From the NCBI GenBank assembly GCA_016709545.1, contig JADJMO010000010.1:232654-296653 (forward strand): a stretch of DNA of 64,000 bases. The letters are read 5' to 3'. The translations under genes were made by a program, and so were the position numbers. Origin of the DNA: Myxococcales bacterium. GTDB lineage: Bacteria; Myxococcota_A; Polyangia; Polyangiales; JADJMO01. Shown here in pieces: positions 1 through 8,970 of this stretch (position 1 is the stretch's first letter; each line of letters starts with the position of its first letter). The notes under the pieces are model-generated. The model did no database searches. It saw only the letters and a program-made list of their open reading frames with translations, and was not told where the DNA came from.

Positions 1-380
1 AACAGGACGAGCGCGCGCGGATGCACGCGGGCGGCGGCCCGGAGCGCGAGCCATCCGCCGTAGGAGTGGCCCACGAGGGACACTTCGGGGCCGGCGACGG
101 CGGCGACCGCGCACACGATGTCTTCGTCCTCGCGCGGATCGAAGCCACCCCGATCGGAGCCAGAGCGGAGCGGGTCTTCTTGCCAGACCTCGTTGCGACC
201 GTAACCGACGAGGTCGGGCGCGAACACGCGGTGGTCGCGAGCGAGCTGCTCGATGAGGGCGCGGAACTGCCGCCCGGCCATGCCCGACGCGTGGACCAGC
301 ACGACGGCGGGGCCGCACTCGCCGCTCGTGCCCACGTGGATCCGGCGACCGCCGACCTCGATCTCCATCGACGTCGTCAT
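1..380 (-). CDS. Alpha/beta hydrolase, 3' end outside window
   Basis: The frame opens at an ATG at 380 and runs off the left edge, so about 126 N-terminal residues are present. Residues 26-34 (VVLVHASGM) form the first core strand and oxyanion loop, a D-L-V-G-Y-G turn follows at about 56-61, and the nucleophile elbow GHSYGG is at 104-109. This is the standard serine alpha/beta-hydrolase layout; the acid and histidine of the triad would lie beyond the edge. No signal peptide is seen, so it is probably cytoplasmic. The substrate cannot be inferred. It is divergent from the MutS-like gene, with 65 bases between the two starts. An open frame on the opposite strand here is its shadow. Confidence 0.85.
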   Translation of the reverse strand, partial: MTTSMEIEVGGRRIHVGTSGECGPAVVLVHASGMAGRQFRALIEQLARDHRVFAPDLVGYGRNEVWQEDPLRSGSDRGGFDPREDEDIVCAVAAVAGPEVSLVGHSYGGWLALRAAARVHPRALVL

Positions 381-445
381 GCCGCGGGGCCCGCGGCGGC
401 GGAAGGGCTGGCCTTGGCGGATCGGCCGGGCTACCTGAACCGTCC

Positions 446-2233
446 ATGACCGCGGGAGAGCACTACCGTTCGCGTCGCGCCGCGGCCACCGCCGAGGCCG
501 AGAGGCACGGTCGGAGGTCGCGCGGCTACTCCACGACCCGCGTCGTCGTGTTCCTGCTGTTCGCTGGAGCGGTGGTCCTCGCGCTACGCGGCGACAGTCG
601 CGGCTGGATCGCGGCGGGGGTGGCGCTCGTCGTGTTCGTCGTGCTCGCGATCCTCCACGAGCGCGTCATCGACGCCGAGTCCTACGCGCGGCGCGTCGTG
701 GCCTGGGCGGACCAGGGGCTCGCCCGCCTCGAGAACCGGTACGACGTCATCGAGGCCGGCGTCCCGAAGGTCGAGGACACGCACGCCTACCTCGGCGACC
801 TCGACGTGCTCGGGCCGCGCTCGCTGCTGGCCTCGCTCGACACGACGCGCACCTCGCCGGCCCGCGCGTTGCTCGCCGGATGGCTGCTCTCGCCGAGCGC
901 ACCCGCCGAGGTGCGGGCGCGCCAGGAGCAGGCCAAGGTGCTGGCCGAGAGGAGCGACCTCCGCGAGGCCCTGTGGGCCGAGGGCGCGCGCCTCGCCAAG
1001 GAGCCGCCGTCGATCGAGCCGCTGCTCGCGTGGATCGAGGGGCCCTCGCTGCACCTCCCGAGCAGCGTCGCCTTCCGGGCGTTCGCCCTCTTGTTGCCGG
1101 CCTGCACGGTGGCGCTCCTGTTCTTCGGCGGCGCGCTCCCGTTCTTGCCGCGGGCCGCGTGGGTGGCCCCGCTGCTCCTCCAGCTGGCCCTGCACGCGCG
1201 CCACCGGGTGGCGATCCGCGCCGCCGTCGCCGCTGTCTCCGACCACCACCTCGACCTCGCCCGCTACGCGCGCATGTTCGCGGTGGTCGAGCAGGGAGGG
1301 CTCCTCACGGGCCCGAAGACCTCGGCGGCCATCGCGCGCCTGTCGCGGATCGCCTCGTTCGTGGACGCGCGCCGCAACGAGGTGTTCCGCCTGTTCATCG
1401 GGCCGCTGCTCTCCTGGGACCTCTCGTGCGCCCTCGCGTGCGAGGCGTTCCGCGCCACGGTGGGCGCCGATCTGCGGGCGCGCCTCGCGGAGCTCGCCCA
1501 CATCGAGGCCCACGCGGCCCTCGGTACGCGCGCGTTCGAGCGACCCGAGGACGTGTTCCCGGAGATCCTCGAGGGGGGCGCGCCCCGCCTGTTCGCCGAG
1601 GAGCTCGCGCACCCATTGCTCGCGGCCGAGAAGGCCGTCCGCAACTCGGTGACGATGGACGGCGCGGGCACCGTGCTGCTCGTGACGGGGTCGAACATGT
1701 CGGGCAAGAGCACGCTGCTGCGCGCGCTCGGCGCCAACGTCGTCCTGGCGCTCGCGGGCGCCCCCGTGCGCGCCAAGCGCCTCGCGACCTCGCCGTTCGA
1801 CGTGCGCACCAGCATGCGGATCCGCGACTCGCTCGACGACGGGGTCTCGCACTTCTTCGCCGAGCTCCGCCGGCTCAAGGCCGTCGTCGACGCGGCCGAC
1901 GCCGCCACCACCGACCCGCAGCGGCCGCCGGTGTTGTTCCTCCTCGACGAGATCCTGCACGGGACCAACTCGCGCGAGCGGCACATCGGCGCGCGCGCGA
2001 TCGTGCACCACCTCGTGCGGTGTCGCGGCTGCGGCGCCGTCTCCACCCATGACCTCGACCTCGCGGCGCTCGAGGGCGAGGCCAAGGGGCACGTGCGCAA
2101 CGTCCACTTCCGCGAGCAGGTCGACGGCGACACGATGACGTTCGACTACGTCCTGCGCGAGGGACCGGTCACGTCCTCCAACGCCCTGCGGCTCATGCGC
2201 ATGGTGGGGCTCGAGGTGGAGGAGCCGCGGTGA
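446..2233 (+). CDS. MutS-family membrane-associated ATPase
   Basis: A 595-residue protein whose C-terminal third is the MutS ATPase domain. It has Walker A TGSNMSGKST (about residues 414-423), Walker B LFLLDEILHGT (about 497-508) followed by NSRERH, and the STHD motif. The mismatch-recognition and connector domains of true MutS are absent. Instead there are two hydrophobic pairs, about residues 30-65 and 205-245, consistent with membrane anchoring. Such short MutS-like proteins are a known but functionally uncharacterised family, so a role in mismatch repair should not be assumed. The stop codon overlaps the GTG start of the following phosphopantetheinyl transferase (GTGA), suggesting translational coupling. 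Confidence 0.85.
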   Translation: MTAGEHYRSRRAAATAEAERHGRRSRGYSTTRVVVFLLFAGAVVLALRGDSRGWIAAGVALVVFVVLAILHERVIDAESYARRVVAWADQGLARLENRYDVIEAGVPKVEDTHAYLGDLDVLGPRSLLASLDTTRTSPARALLAGWLLSPSAPAEVRARQEQAKVLAERSDLREALWAEGARLAKEPPSIEPLLAWIEGPSLHLPSSVAFRAFALLLPACTVALLFFGGALPFLPRAAWVAPLLLQLALHARHRVAIRAAVAAVSDHHLDLARYARMFAVVEQGGLLTGPKTSAAIARLSRIASFVDARRNEVFRLFIGPLLSWDLSCALACEAFRATVGADLRARLAELAHIEAHAALGTRAFERPEDVFPEILEGGAPRLFAEELAHPLLAAEKAVRNSVTMDGAGTVLLVTGSNMSGKSTLLRALGANVVLALAGAPVRAKRLATSPFDVRTSMRIRDSLDDGVSHFFAELRRLKAVVDAADAATTDPQRPPVLFLLDEILHGTNSRERHIGARAIVHHLVRCRGCGAVSTHDLDLAALEGEAKGHVRNVHFREQVDGDTMTFDYVLREGPVTSSNALRLMRMVGLEVEEPR

Positions 2234-2841
2234 TCGGCCGCGGGATGGCGCCGATCGGCGTCCACCTCGAGGCCGACGCGCTCGAGGAGCTCTCGGCGAT
2301 CGAGCGCGCGCTGGTGGCTTCGTTCGGCGCGGCGCGGCGAAAGGCCGAGTTCGTGGCCGGTCGCCGGGCGGCCCGCGCTGCTCTCCTGGCTCTCGGCGTG
2401 GTGCCGGACGCCATCTCGCGCGCCGACGACGGCGCGCCCGTGGTGCACGCCACGACCGCGGTCGTGCTGTCGATCTCGCACGGCGAACGCATGGCGTTCG
2501 CGGCGGCCACCCACACCGGGCCGCTCGGGATCGACCTCACGGACCGCCGCGACGCCGCGCGCATCCGGCGGGTCGCGCGTCGCGCGTTCCCCCGCGAGGC
2601 CGAGCGGGCCCTTGCGCTCGTGGACGACGAGAGCGCGTGCCGCGCGTGGGCGATCAAGGAGGCCGTCGCCAAGGCCCTCCGCATCGGGATGCTGGAGCAG
2701 AGCGGCGTCGAGCGGATCGAGATCCTCGACCTCGCGACGCTGCAGCTGCGGGTCGATGGCGCGCCGCCCGCGCTGTCGCTCTCGATCGAGGACGTCGAGG
2801 ACGGCGTGCTCGCCATCGCGGGCCCGATCAGGCGTCCTTGA
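2230..2841 (+). CDS. 4'-phosphopantetheinyl transferase (EntD/Sfp type)
   Basis: A 203-residue protein with the signatures of the Sfp/EntD superfamily, which transfers the phosphopantetheine arm of coenzyme A onto carrier proteins of polyketide, peptide or fatty-acid synthases. Visible are EFVAGRRAAR (about 40-49), SISHG (81-85), the metal-binding G-I-D (100-102) and W-A-I-K-E-x(3)-K (140-148). The usual acidic residue two places after that Asp is replaced by Thr-Asp (GIDLTD), a mild deviation. It starts with GTG inside the last codons of the MutS-like gene. No carrier-protein or synthase gene lies in the window, so its target is unknown. The 3' end overlaps the convergent DUF1993 gene by 14 bases. 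Confidence 0.88.
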   Translation: MIGRGMAPIGVHLEADALEELSAIERALVASFGAARRKAEFVAGRRAARAALLALGVVPDAISRADDGAPVVHATTAVVLSISHGERMAFAAATHTGPLGIDLTDRRDAARIRRVARRAFPREAERALALVDDESACRAWAIKEAVAKALRIGMLEQSGVERIEILDLATLQLRVDGAPPALSLSIEDVEDGVLAIAGPIRRP

Positions 2842-3340
2842 GCTCGAGGCTGCCGATGAAGTCCTTCTTGCCGACCTCGACGCCGTTGTGGCGGAGGATC
2901 GCGTACGCGGTCGTGAGGTGGAAGTAGAAGTTCGGGGCGGCGAGCTCGACGAGGTAGTTCTCGCCGCTGATGGTCTTGCCCGGCATGAACGACAGCGTGA
3001 TCGCCCGCGCCTCGGCGCCCTCGAAGTCCTTGGCCGAGAACGTGCCGAGGTAGTCGACGACCTTCTGGATGCGCGCGTGCAGCTCTTCGACGGTCTGCTC
3101 GGTGTCGGGGTGCGCCGGGGGGTCCTTGCCCGCGAGGCGCGCGGCGGCGAACTTGGCCGCGTCGCACGCCGCCTGCACCTGCCGGGTGAACGCGTACTGG
3201 TCCGGCGCGAGGCGCGCAGAGAGGAGCACCGACGGCTCGAACGAACGCTGCTTGGCGTGGGCGACGCCCTTCTGGAGGAAGGTGTCGAGGTTCTGCAGCA
3301 TCTTGCGGAACTGCGGGATGGTCGCGGCGATGACGGACAT
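2828..3340 (-). CDS. DUF1993 family protein
   Basis: A 170-residue soluble protein that looks like the DUF1993 family. It starts M-S-V-I-A-A-T-I-P-Q-F, contains LSFMPGKTISGENYL near the middle of the C-terminal half, and ends with a helix containing NFYFHLTTAYAILRHNGV followed by GKKDFIGS. The family is mostly alpha-helical, related in shape to the DinB four-helix bundle, and has no established function. It is convergent with the phosphopantetheinyl transferase gene and lies 58 bases downstream of the PH-like gene on the same strand, so the two may share a transcript. No signal peptide or membrane segment is seen. Confidence 0.8.
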   Translation of the reverse strand: MSVIAATIPQFRKMLQNLDTFLQKGVAHAKQRSFEPSVLLSARLAPDQYAFTRQVQAACDAAKFAAARLAGKDPPAHPDTEQTVEELHARIQKVVDYLGTFSAKDFEGAEARAITLSFMPGKTISGENYLVELAAPNFYFHLTTAYAILRHNGVEVGKKDFIGSLELKDA

Positions 3341-3398
3341 GAAGCCTCCTCGATGGGAGCCGCTTCGATGCCGAGCTGCGCGGCGTGGTCGCAGGCGA

Positions 3399-3773
3399 TC
3401 AGCGGGGCTGCAGCGCCGCCGTGATGCGCGCCGCGACCGCCGCCGCGTCGCCGCCCTCGGCCTCGACGTAGAGGTGCTTCATGCGCTCGTGCTCGAGATC
3501 GACCGCCACGATGTTGCCCTCCTTGAGGTGGTGGATGTCGATGAACACGAGGCCATCGCCCTTCTTCCAGAAGTAGCCGAGGTGCGTCTCGACCAGCGAG
3601 GCGCCGAACACGCGGAAGATGAACGTGTCGTCGAACAGCTCCTCGGGGCGCGCGCGCACCGCCTTCACGTGAGACAGCGGCAGCCGCACCTCGCTGCGCA
3701 GGGCCATCAGCTTCTCCCCGAGCCCGGTCATGTGGATGACCAGCTCTTCCCCCTCGACGTCGATGGTCGCCAT
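3399..3773 (-). CDS. PH-domain-like small protein
   Basis: A 124-residue hypothetical protein. The pattern of short strands, the phrase LPLSHVKAVRARPEEL, an aromatic Y-F-W-K-K-G-D-G-L-V-F-I-D stretch and a C-terminal helix (AAVAARITAAL) resemble small bacterial proteins with a pleckstrin-homology-like fold, but I cannot name the family with certainty. There is no signal peptide or membrane segment. It precedes the DUF1993 gene on the same strand. Its start lies only 18 bases from the end of the large phosphoesterase lipoprotein gene upstream, so three genes (6488 down to 2828) could form one transcription unit. Confidence 0.7.
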   Translation of the reverse strand: MATIDVEGEELVIHMTGLGEKLMALRSEVRLPLSHVKAVRARPEELFDDTFIFRVFGASLVETHLGYFWKKGDGLVFIDIHHLKEGNIVAVDLEHERMKHLYVEAEGGDAAAVAARITAALQPR

Positions 3774-3791
3774 GGCGCCGAGGATACGGGA

Positions 3792-6488
3792 TCAATGCGC
3801 GACGGCGAAGATCCTCCGCAGCTGGGCGCCGAGGCCCGGCTGCTCGTCGATCTCGTCGAAATCCCAGTGTTTGGCCTCGAGCGCGAACGGCGTTCCCTCG
3901 TCGTTGCAGGCCAGCGGCACCGAGCGCGGCTGGACCTTCCAGGTGCCGTAGTCGGGCGTCGCGGTGAACATCTCGAGCGGCAGAGCGGCGCGCGCGACGA
4001 CCTCGTTCGGGTAGGGCAGTCCGCGCAGGTGGGCGAGCAGCTTCACGAGGGAGGCCACGTCGTAGTGCGCCTTGGCGACGTAGCCACGCTTGACCCAGGG
4101 GCCCGCGAACACGAGCGGGGTGCGGTGCAGGTCGACGTGGTCGCCGCCGTCCTGGGGGTCGTCCTCGGTGATCACCACCAGCGTCGACGCCCAGAACGGC
4201 GAGCGGCCGAGGGCGTCCAGCACCATGCCGGTGGCCTCGTCGTTCACGGCGATCATGGTGCCCGGGCTCGGTCGCGAACCGCCGCCCCCGAACGTGTGGT
4301 CGTTCGGCAGCGTCATGTACGTGAAGGCGTGCAGATCGCACAGGGCGCGCGTGCGCGCGGCGAAGTAGCAGGCCTTGGTCACGTCCTCGAGGCCGATGTT
4401 CTGGACGATCCCGGGGTACCGCGAGTCGACCGGGTTGCGCTTGCCCTTCGGCACCTTGGGCAGACCCGTGCCCTCGCCGAGGATGTCGAACTCCTGATCG
4501 TGCTTCAGGAGCCACTCGAACACGGAGCCCTCTTCGGCGCGACCCACGTCGAGCACGCCCCCGAGGCTCTCGCGGCCCTTGCCCGAGGCGGCGACGACCC
4601 ACGTGCGCTCGGTGTAGTCGGTGGTCCGGCCGTAGGTGAGCCAGACGTGCCCTTGGTTGCTGTACTCGGCGTCGGTGTAGTAGTTGTCCGCGATCGTCCA
4701 GGTGCGGCCGATCCCCCGGAAATTGCGCCAGTATTCGTCCATCTTGCCGGGCGCCATCACGAGGGAGGCCTGGCCGTTCACACCCGGCATGTCGCCGAGC
4801 AGCGAGTCGAAGTTCTTGTTCTCGCGGACGATCCACAGCACGTGCGTGATGAGCTTCGAGGCCCCCTCCGTGTTGGTGCGGGGCACGGGGAAATCGTACG
4901 GCGCGCCGTCGGGGCAGCTCACCGTCGGGTAGCCGCCGACGTCGGCGAGCGCCGCGTTGGCCGCGACCTTCTTCGTCGACGCGGCCAGATCGAGGGTCGC
5001 GAGGTCGATGACGCGCACCGTGCCCTTCATGCTCTCGGCGATCTCTCCGTACCCGGGCGCGAAGGCCTTGCCCGTGCGGCCCTTGCCGGCGCCGTAGCCC
5101 CGACCCTCCACCACGAAGAGCCTGGTGCCGTCGACGACCACGTCGGTGGGCCACCACGCCGTGGGGATGCGGCCGAGGCTCGTGAGGAGGGGCGCCTTGC
5201 TCGCGTCCAGGGTGACGTCGAACACCTCGATCGCGTCGAGGATGGTCTCGGCGACGTACAGGCGATGAGACGCTGCGTCCCAGGCCATCGCCGTGGGAGA
5301 GAAGCCGTGCGAGCCCGCGGCGCCGATCGAGACGGTGGCGGCGACCGTGCTCGCGACGCGATCGACGAGGGCGAGCGTGTCCCCGTCGGCGGCGGCGACG
5401 ACCATCCAGCGCGCGTCGAGGAACGCGAACCCCTCCGGGTTCTTGCCGGTGGGAACGGTCTGCTTGACCGCGCCGGTCTTGGTGTCGAGCGCGACGATCT
5501 TGGCGTCGCCCCACAGCGGCACCCAGGCGACCTCGCCCTTGGCGTCCGCCGGGTCGATGGCGACGCCGAAGTGCTCCGTCCCGCCGAGCCCGGCGGCCGC
5601 GAGCTGCTTGCCGTGATCGGCGGCTGCGATGGAGAAGACGCGCGCCTCGCTGCCCTTGACCGAGCCGACCACGAGGCGGGTCGCGTCGGGGGTGGCGGCG
5701 AGCGAGGTGGCGAAGAACGGTACGGCGCCGTCGGACGTGGCCACCGTGCCGAGGTCGATGCTCAGCTTGTCGTCGAGGGCGAGGGCGCCGGTCGCGTCGT
5801 CGACGACGACCGCGTACACCTTGCCGAGCGCCCCGCCCGAGACGTACGCGCGGTGCTTGCCGCTCGCGTCGGGCACGACCACCACGCCCCAGTTGGCGCG
5901 TGGGACGACCACGGTGGAGACGATGGCCTTCTTGCCGGCGCCGGCGGCGAGGGCGTCGGCGTCGATGGCGCGCACGAGGTGCTCCCCGAAGCCCGCCTCG
6001 ACGACGAGCACGAAGCGCGTCGACGGCACCCGGGCGACGCGGACCGGGAAGCCGCCGAGGTGCGCGTCGTCGACCAGCTCCACCTCGGCGCCGGCGGGGG
6101 TGATGCGGTGACCGTCGGGCAACACGAAGGTGGAGGCGTCGACGGCGCCCGCGGTGCGCAGGGCCTCGCCCGTCGGCGCGCTCGCGGAGCAGCGACCCGC
6201 GACGGAGGACGGAAACGCAGGCGCAGACGGGCCGCAGCCGACCGCGTGGGGAACCGCGCTCCAGTCGGCCATGGCCGGACAGATGAACGGGCCGGCCGGC
6301 TTCTCCTCGGGACACCCCTTCTTGCAGTCGAAGGCGCAGGATGTAGGCAAGTCCTTCACGAACCCCTCGAGGTCCGGCTCGGCGGTGTCGGCGCCCGCTT
6401 CCGCCGGAGGCGTGGCCTCGTCGGAACCGCAGCCCGAGACGCAGCCCGAGACGAGCGCCAGCGCGGTGAAGAGGGAGCGAGCTCGCAT
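3792..6488 (-). CDS. YncE-type beta-propeller / phosphoesterase lipoprotein
   Basis: An 898-residue exported protein. The start at 6488 gives a signal peptide with a lipobox (L-V-S-G-C / V-S-G-C-G), followed by an Asp/Glu-rich spacer. Residues of about 130-500 contain repeated strand motifs of a YVTN/YncE seven-bladed propeller (for example VVPTGKNPEGFAFLDARW-like units). From about 545 onward is a phosphoesterase/alkaline-phosphatase-like domain with ENKNFDSLLGD (about 553-562) and LPNDHTFGGG (about 730), the metal-binding motifs of the phospholipase C/acid phosphatase family. This fusion is known as the bifunctional YncE/alkaline phosphatase type; the substrate is not established. An upstream extension to 6740 would overlap the divergent kinase gene and is rejected. 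Confidence 0.87.
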   Translation of the reverse strand: MRARSLFTALALVSGCVSGCGSDEATPPAEAGADTAEPDLEGFVKDLPTSCAFDCKKGCPEEKPAGPFICPAMADWSAVPHAVGCGPSAPAFPSSVAGRCSASAPTGEALRTAGAVDASTFVLPDGHRITPAGAEVELVDDAHLGGFPVRVARVPSTRFVLVVEAGFGEHLVRAIDADALAAGAGKKAIVSTVVVPRANWGVVVVPDASGKHRAYVSGGALGKVYAVVVDDATGALALDDKLSIDLGTVATSDGAVPFFATSLAATPDATRLVVGSVKGSEARVFSIAAADHGKQLAAAGLGGTEHFGVAIDPADAKGEVAWVPLWGDAKIVALDTKTGAVKQTVPTGKNPEGFAFLDARWMVVAAADGDTLALVDRVASTVAATVSIGAAGSHGFSPTAMAWDAASHRLYVAETILDAIEVFDVTLDASKAPLLTSLGRIPTAWWPTDVVVDGTRLFVVEGRGYGAGKGRTGKAFAPGYGEIAESMKGTVRVIDLATLDLAASTKKVAANAALADVGGYPTVSCPDGAPYDFPVPRTNTEGASKLITHVLWIVRENKNFDSLLGDMPGVNGQASLVMAPGKMDEYWRNFRGIGRTWTIADNYYTDAEYSNQGHVWLTYGRTTDYTERTWVVAASGKGRESLGGVLDVGRAEEGSVFEWLLKHDQEFDILGEGTGLPKVPKGKRNPVDSRYPGIVQNIGLEDVTKACYFAARTRALCDLHAFTYMTLPNDHTFGGGGSRPSPGTMIAVNDEATGMVLDALGRSPFWASTLVVITEDDPQDGGDHVDLHRTPLVFAGPWVKRGYVAKAHYDVASLVKLLAHLRGLPYPNEVVARAALPLEMFTATPDYGTWKVQPRSVPLACNDEGTPFALEAKHWDFDEIDEQPGLGAQLRRIFAVAH

Positions 6489-6564
6489 CCCCCGATCCTC
6501 CGGCGGAACGGCGGACGCCACAAGCGAACGTTGCGTGGCGCGCCCCTGTCGGCTGTGGCGTATC

Positions 6565-7989
6565 ATGCGGGTTCGGATGCCTGCGCCGTTCTTCGAGCCC
6601 CACGCGGGGCACCTCGTGACGCCTTCGGTGCGGCTGGTCCGCCCCCTCGGCCAGGGGGGGATGGGCAGCGTGTGGATCGGCGACCACCTCACGCTGCGCA
6701 CGAAGGTGGCCGTGAAGTTCATGTCGACGACGCTCGCCACCGACGAGGTGTTCCGCGACCGCTTCTCGCGCGAGGCCGGCGCCGCCGCGCAGGTGCGCAG
6801 CCCTCACGTGGTGCAGGTGCTCGACCACGGCGTCGGCGAAGGCGGCCTGCCGTTCATCATCATGGAGCTGCTCGAGGGCGAGTCGCTCGCGGCCCGCCTG
6901 TCGGTGCCGCCGAAGCTGCAGCCGGGCGAGGTGGTCGCGATCGTCGCGCAGGTCTGCAAGGCGCTCACCCGCGCCCACGAGCGTGGGATCGTCCACCGCG
7001 ACATCAAGCCGGACAACGTGTTCCTCTGCGACGCCGACGGCGACGTGTTCGTGAAGGTCCTCGATTTCGGCGTCGCCAAGGACATCGACACGCTCGGCGC
7101 CACCACGGCGAGTGGCAGCCTGGTCGGTACCCCGGTCTACATGAGCCCCGAGCAGATCCTCGGCAAGCGCGACATCGACGGGCGCGTCGACCTGTGGGCC
7201 CTCGGGATCATGGCCTACGAGATGCTCGCCGGGAAGCGACCCTTCCACGGAGACACGGTCGGCGCGCTCGCCATCGCCATCCACCAGCGCGACTTCGAGC
7301 GGCCCACCGCGCTCGCGCCGAACCTCCCCACGGCGATCGACGAGTGGTTCGAGAAGGCCTGCCACCGCGACCGCGAGCAGCGGTTCCGCACGCCGCGGGA
7401 GTTCGCCGAGTCGCTCGAGAAGGCGCGCGGGATGGCCTCGGTGGTCGACAAGAGCGGCCCCATCCGCGTCGAGCGCACCGAGCTGCCCCTGTACTCGGTC
7501 CCGAGCGACGGTCTCGCAGCGACGGTCAACGTCTCCTCGCAGCCGGCGGTCGCGCTGTCCAAGGAGACGGCGGCGACCCTGGCGATGACGCCGGCGCCGT
7601 CCCCGACGCTGGGCGGCGCCAGCGTGAGGACGGCCGCGCGACCGCGCGCGCCGAAGTGGTGGATCGCGGCCCCGGTGCTCGCGGCGATCGGCCTGATCGG
7701 GTTCTTCGCCACGCGCCGCACGACGCCTCCTGCGCCGACGGAGGGTGCGGCCGCACCGACGGCGACGGTGGCGACCAGCGCATCGCCCGCCGTGAGCAGC
7801 GTCGTGGCAGCGTCGACGAGCACCCCGAGCCCGGAGCCCTCCGCCATCGTGTCCGCGAAGCCGACGGCGCCCGCGAGTACGGTGGCGCCGAAGGTCTCTT
7901 TCAAGCCGAGCGTCCTCCCCAAGGCCAGCGCCTCCACCGCGCCGGTCGTTCCCAAGCCGAAGAAGCCCGATGAAGACGACATCCAGTAG
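6565..7989 (+). CDS. Serine/threonine protein kinase, membrane-anchored
   Basis: A Hanks-type kinase of about 474 residues. Seen are the glycine loop GQGGMGSV (about 29-36), the ATP-binding lysine in VAVKFM, the catalytic loop HRDIKPDNVFL (about 145), DFGVAK (about 168) and the activation-segment motif YMSPEQ. A Pro/Ala/Thr-rich linker and one membrane helix (WWIAAPVLAAIGLIGFFA, about 366-385) follow, then a low-complexity tail, as in PknB-like kinases. Two in-frame ATGs, 6565 and 6577, are possible; neither has a strong ribosome site. The last 20 bases overlap the start of the PEGA-protein gene, and the module continues with two lipoproteins, suggesting an envelope sensing unit. Confidence 0.93.
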   Translation: MRVRMPAPFFEPHAGHLVTPSVRLVRPLGQGGMGSVWIGDHLTLRTKVAVKFMSTTLATDEVFRDRFSREAGAAAQVRSPHVVQVLDHGVGEGGLPFIIMELLEGESLAARLSVPPKLQPGEVVAIVAQVCKALTRAHERGIVHRDIKPDNVFLCDADGDVFVKVLDFGVAKDIDTLGATTASGSLVGTPVYMSPEQILGKRDIDGRVDLWALGIMAYEMLAGKRPFHGDTVGALAIAIHQRDFERPTALAPNLPTAIDEWFEKACHRDREQRFRTPREFAESLEKARGMASVVDKSGPIRVERTELPLYSVPSDGLAATVNVSSQPAVALSKETAATLAMTPAPSPTLGGASVRTAARPRAPKWWIAAPVLAAIGLIGFFATRRTTPPAPTEGAAAPTATVATSASPAVSSVVAASTSTPSPEPSAIVSAKPTAPASTVAPKVSFKPSVLPKASASTAPVVPKPKKPDEDDIQ

Positions 7990-8970
7990 GCTGCTCTGTG
8001 CAGTGCTGCTGCTCGCCCAGGTGCCCCTCGGCCTGCCGCTCGCTTCGGCGGCGCCCTCCGCGATCGACCTCGAGAGCGCGCGCGAGCTGTGGCGCGAGGG
8101 CAAGAAGCTGCGTGAGGCGGGCAAGCTCCCCGAAGCCCTCGAGAAGTTCCGCGCGGCGTGGGCGCTCGCGCCGACCCCGATCACCGGGCTCGATCTGGCC
8201 AAGACCCTCGCGCTGGTCGGCAAGCTCGTCGAGGCGCGAGAGACAGCGCTCACCGCCAGCAAGCTCCCCGTGCCACCGAACGAGAGCGCCACCGCGCAGA
8301 AGGCGCGCGAGGAGGCCGACGCGCTCGCCCTCTCCCTCAAGGATCGCATCCCTTCGCTCGTGCCGAAGGTCAGCGGCGTCGATCCGGCCACCGTGAAGGT
8401 GCTGGTCGACGAAGCCGAGGTGCCGACCGCGGCGCTCGGTCAGCCGCGGCGCCTCGACCCGGGGACCCACGTCTTGCGCCTGGTGCGCGACACCACCGAG
8501 CTCGCGAGGAGCTCGGTCGTCCTCGCCGAGGGAGAGACCCGCGAGGTCGTGCTCACGCCGACCCTCGCTGGCGCCGAACCGCCACCCAAGGTGATGCCCC
8601 CGCCGAACCCCACACCACCCACGCCGATCGCCCCCGCGCCTTCGAACGGCATCCCGGCCTTCGGCATCGTCGGGCTGTCGGTCGGGGTGGTCGGTGTCGC
8701 GGTCGGCGGCGTCGCGGGATCGTCGCGCTCACGCGCCTCGGCAAGGCGAAGGACGTGTGCGCCGCGGACAAGTCGTGCCCGCCGAGCGCGAGCTACGACC
8801 TCGACACCTCTCGCCACGCCGGCAACATCTCGACCGTGGGCTTCATCGTCGGTGGGGTCGGCCTCGCGGTGTTCGGGGTGAGCCTGTTCGTGCGCGGAGC
8901 CAAGCCCACCACCGTGGGAGTCTCGGTCGGCCCCACGACGGCGGGCCTGCGACTCGAGGGGGCGTTCTGA
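7970..8970 (+). CDS. TPR/PEGA-domain exported protein, split by a -1 frameshift
   Basis: The first frame begins at ATG 7970 with a signal peptide (core LLCAVLLLAQVPLGLPLASA), then a TPR-like helical region (ARELWREGKKLREAGKLPEA), a PEGA-like beta domain (about residues 135-200), a Pro-rich linker and a membrane helix. In the GCGGG run at about 8715-8718 the frame breaks. The sequence then continues in another frame as GIVALTRLGKAKDVC through to a second hydrophobic segment and the end at 8970. Restoring one missing base gives 333 residues. The layout (TPR, PEGA, C-terminal membrane helices) is common next to myxobacterial kinase genes. The gene overlaps the kinase by 20 bases and the next gene by one (TGATG). 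Either a sequencing indel or a real lesion. Confidence 0.75.

Noticed and set aside
3069..7973. A 1634-codon open frame on the plus strand
   Set aside because: It is antisense to the phosphoesterase lipoprotein and out of frame with the kinase; composition is that of a shadow frame.
2146..8391. A 2081-codon open frame on the minus strand
   Set aside because: It lies across several well-supported genes in other frames, is Arg/Ala/Gly/His-rich with no domain pattern, and is open only because of the high GC content.
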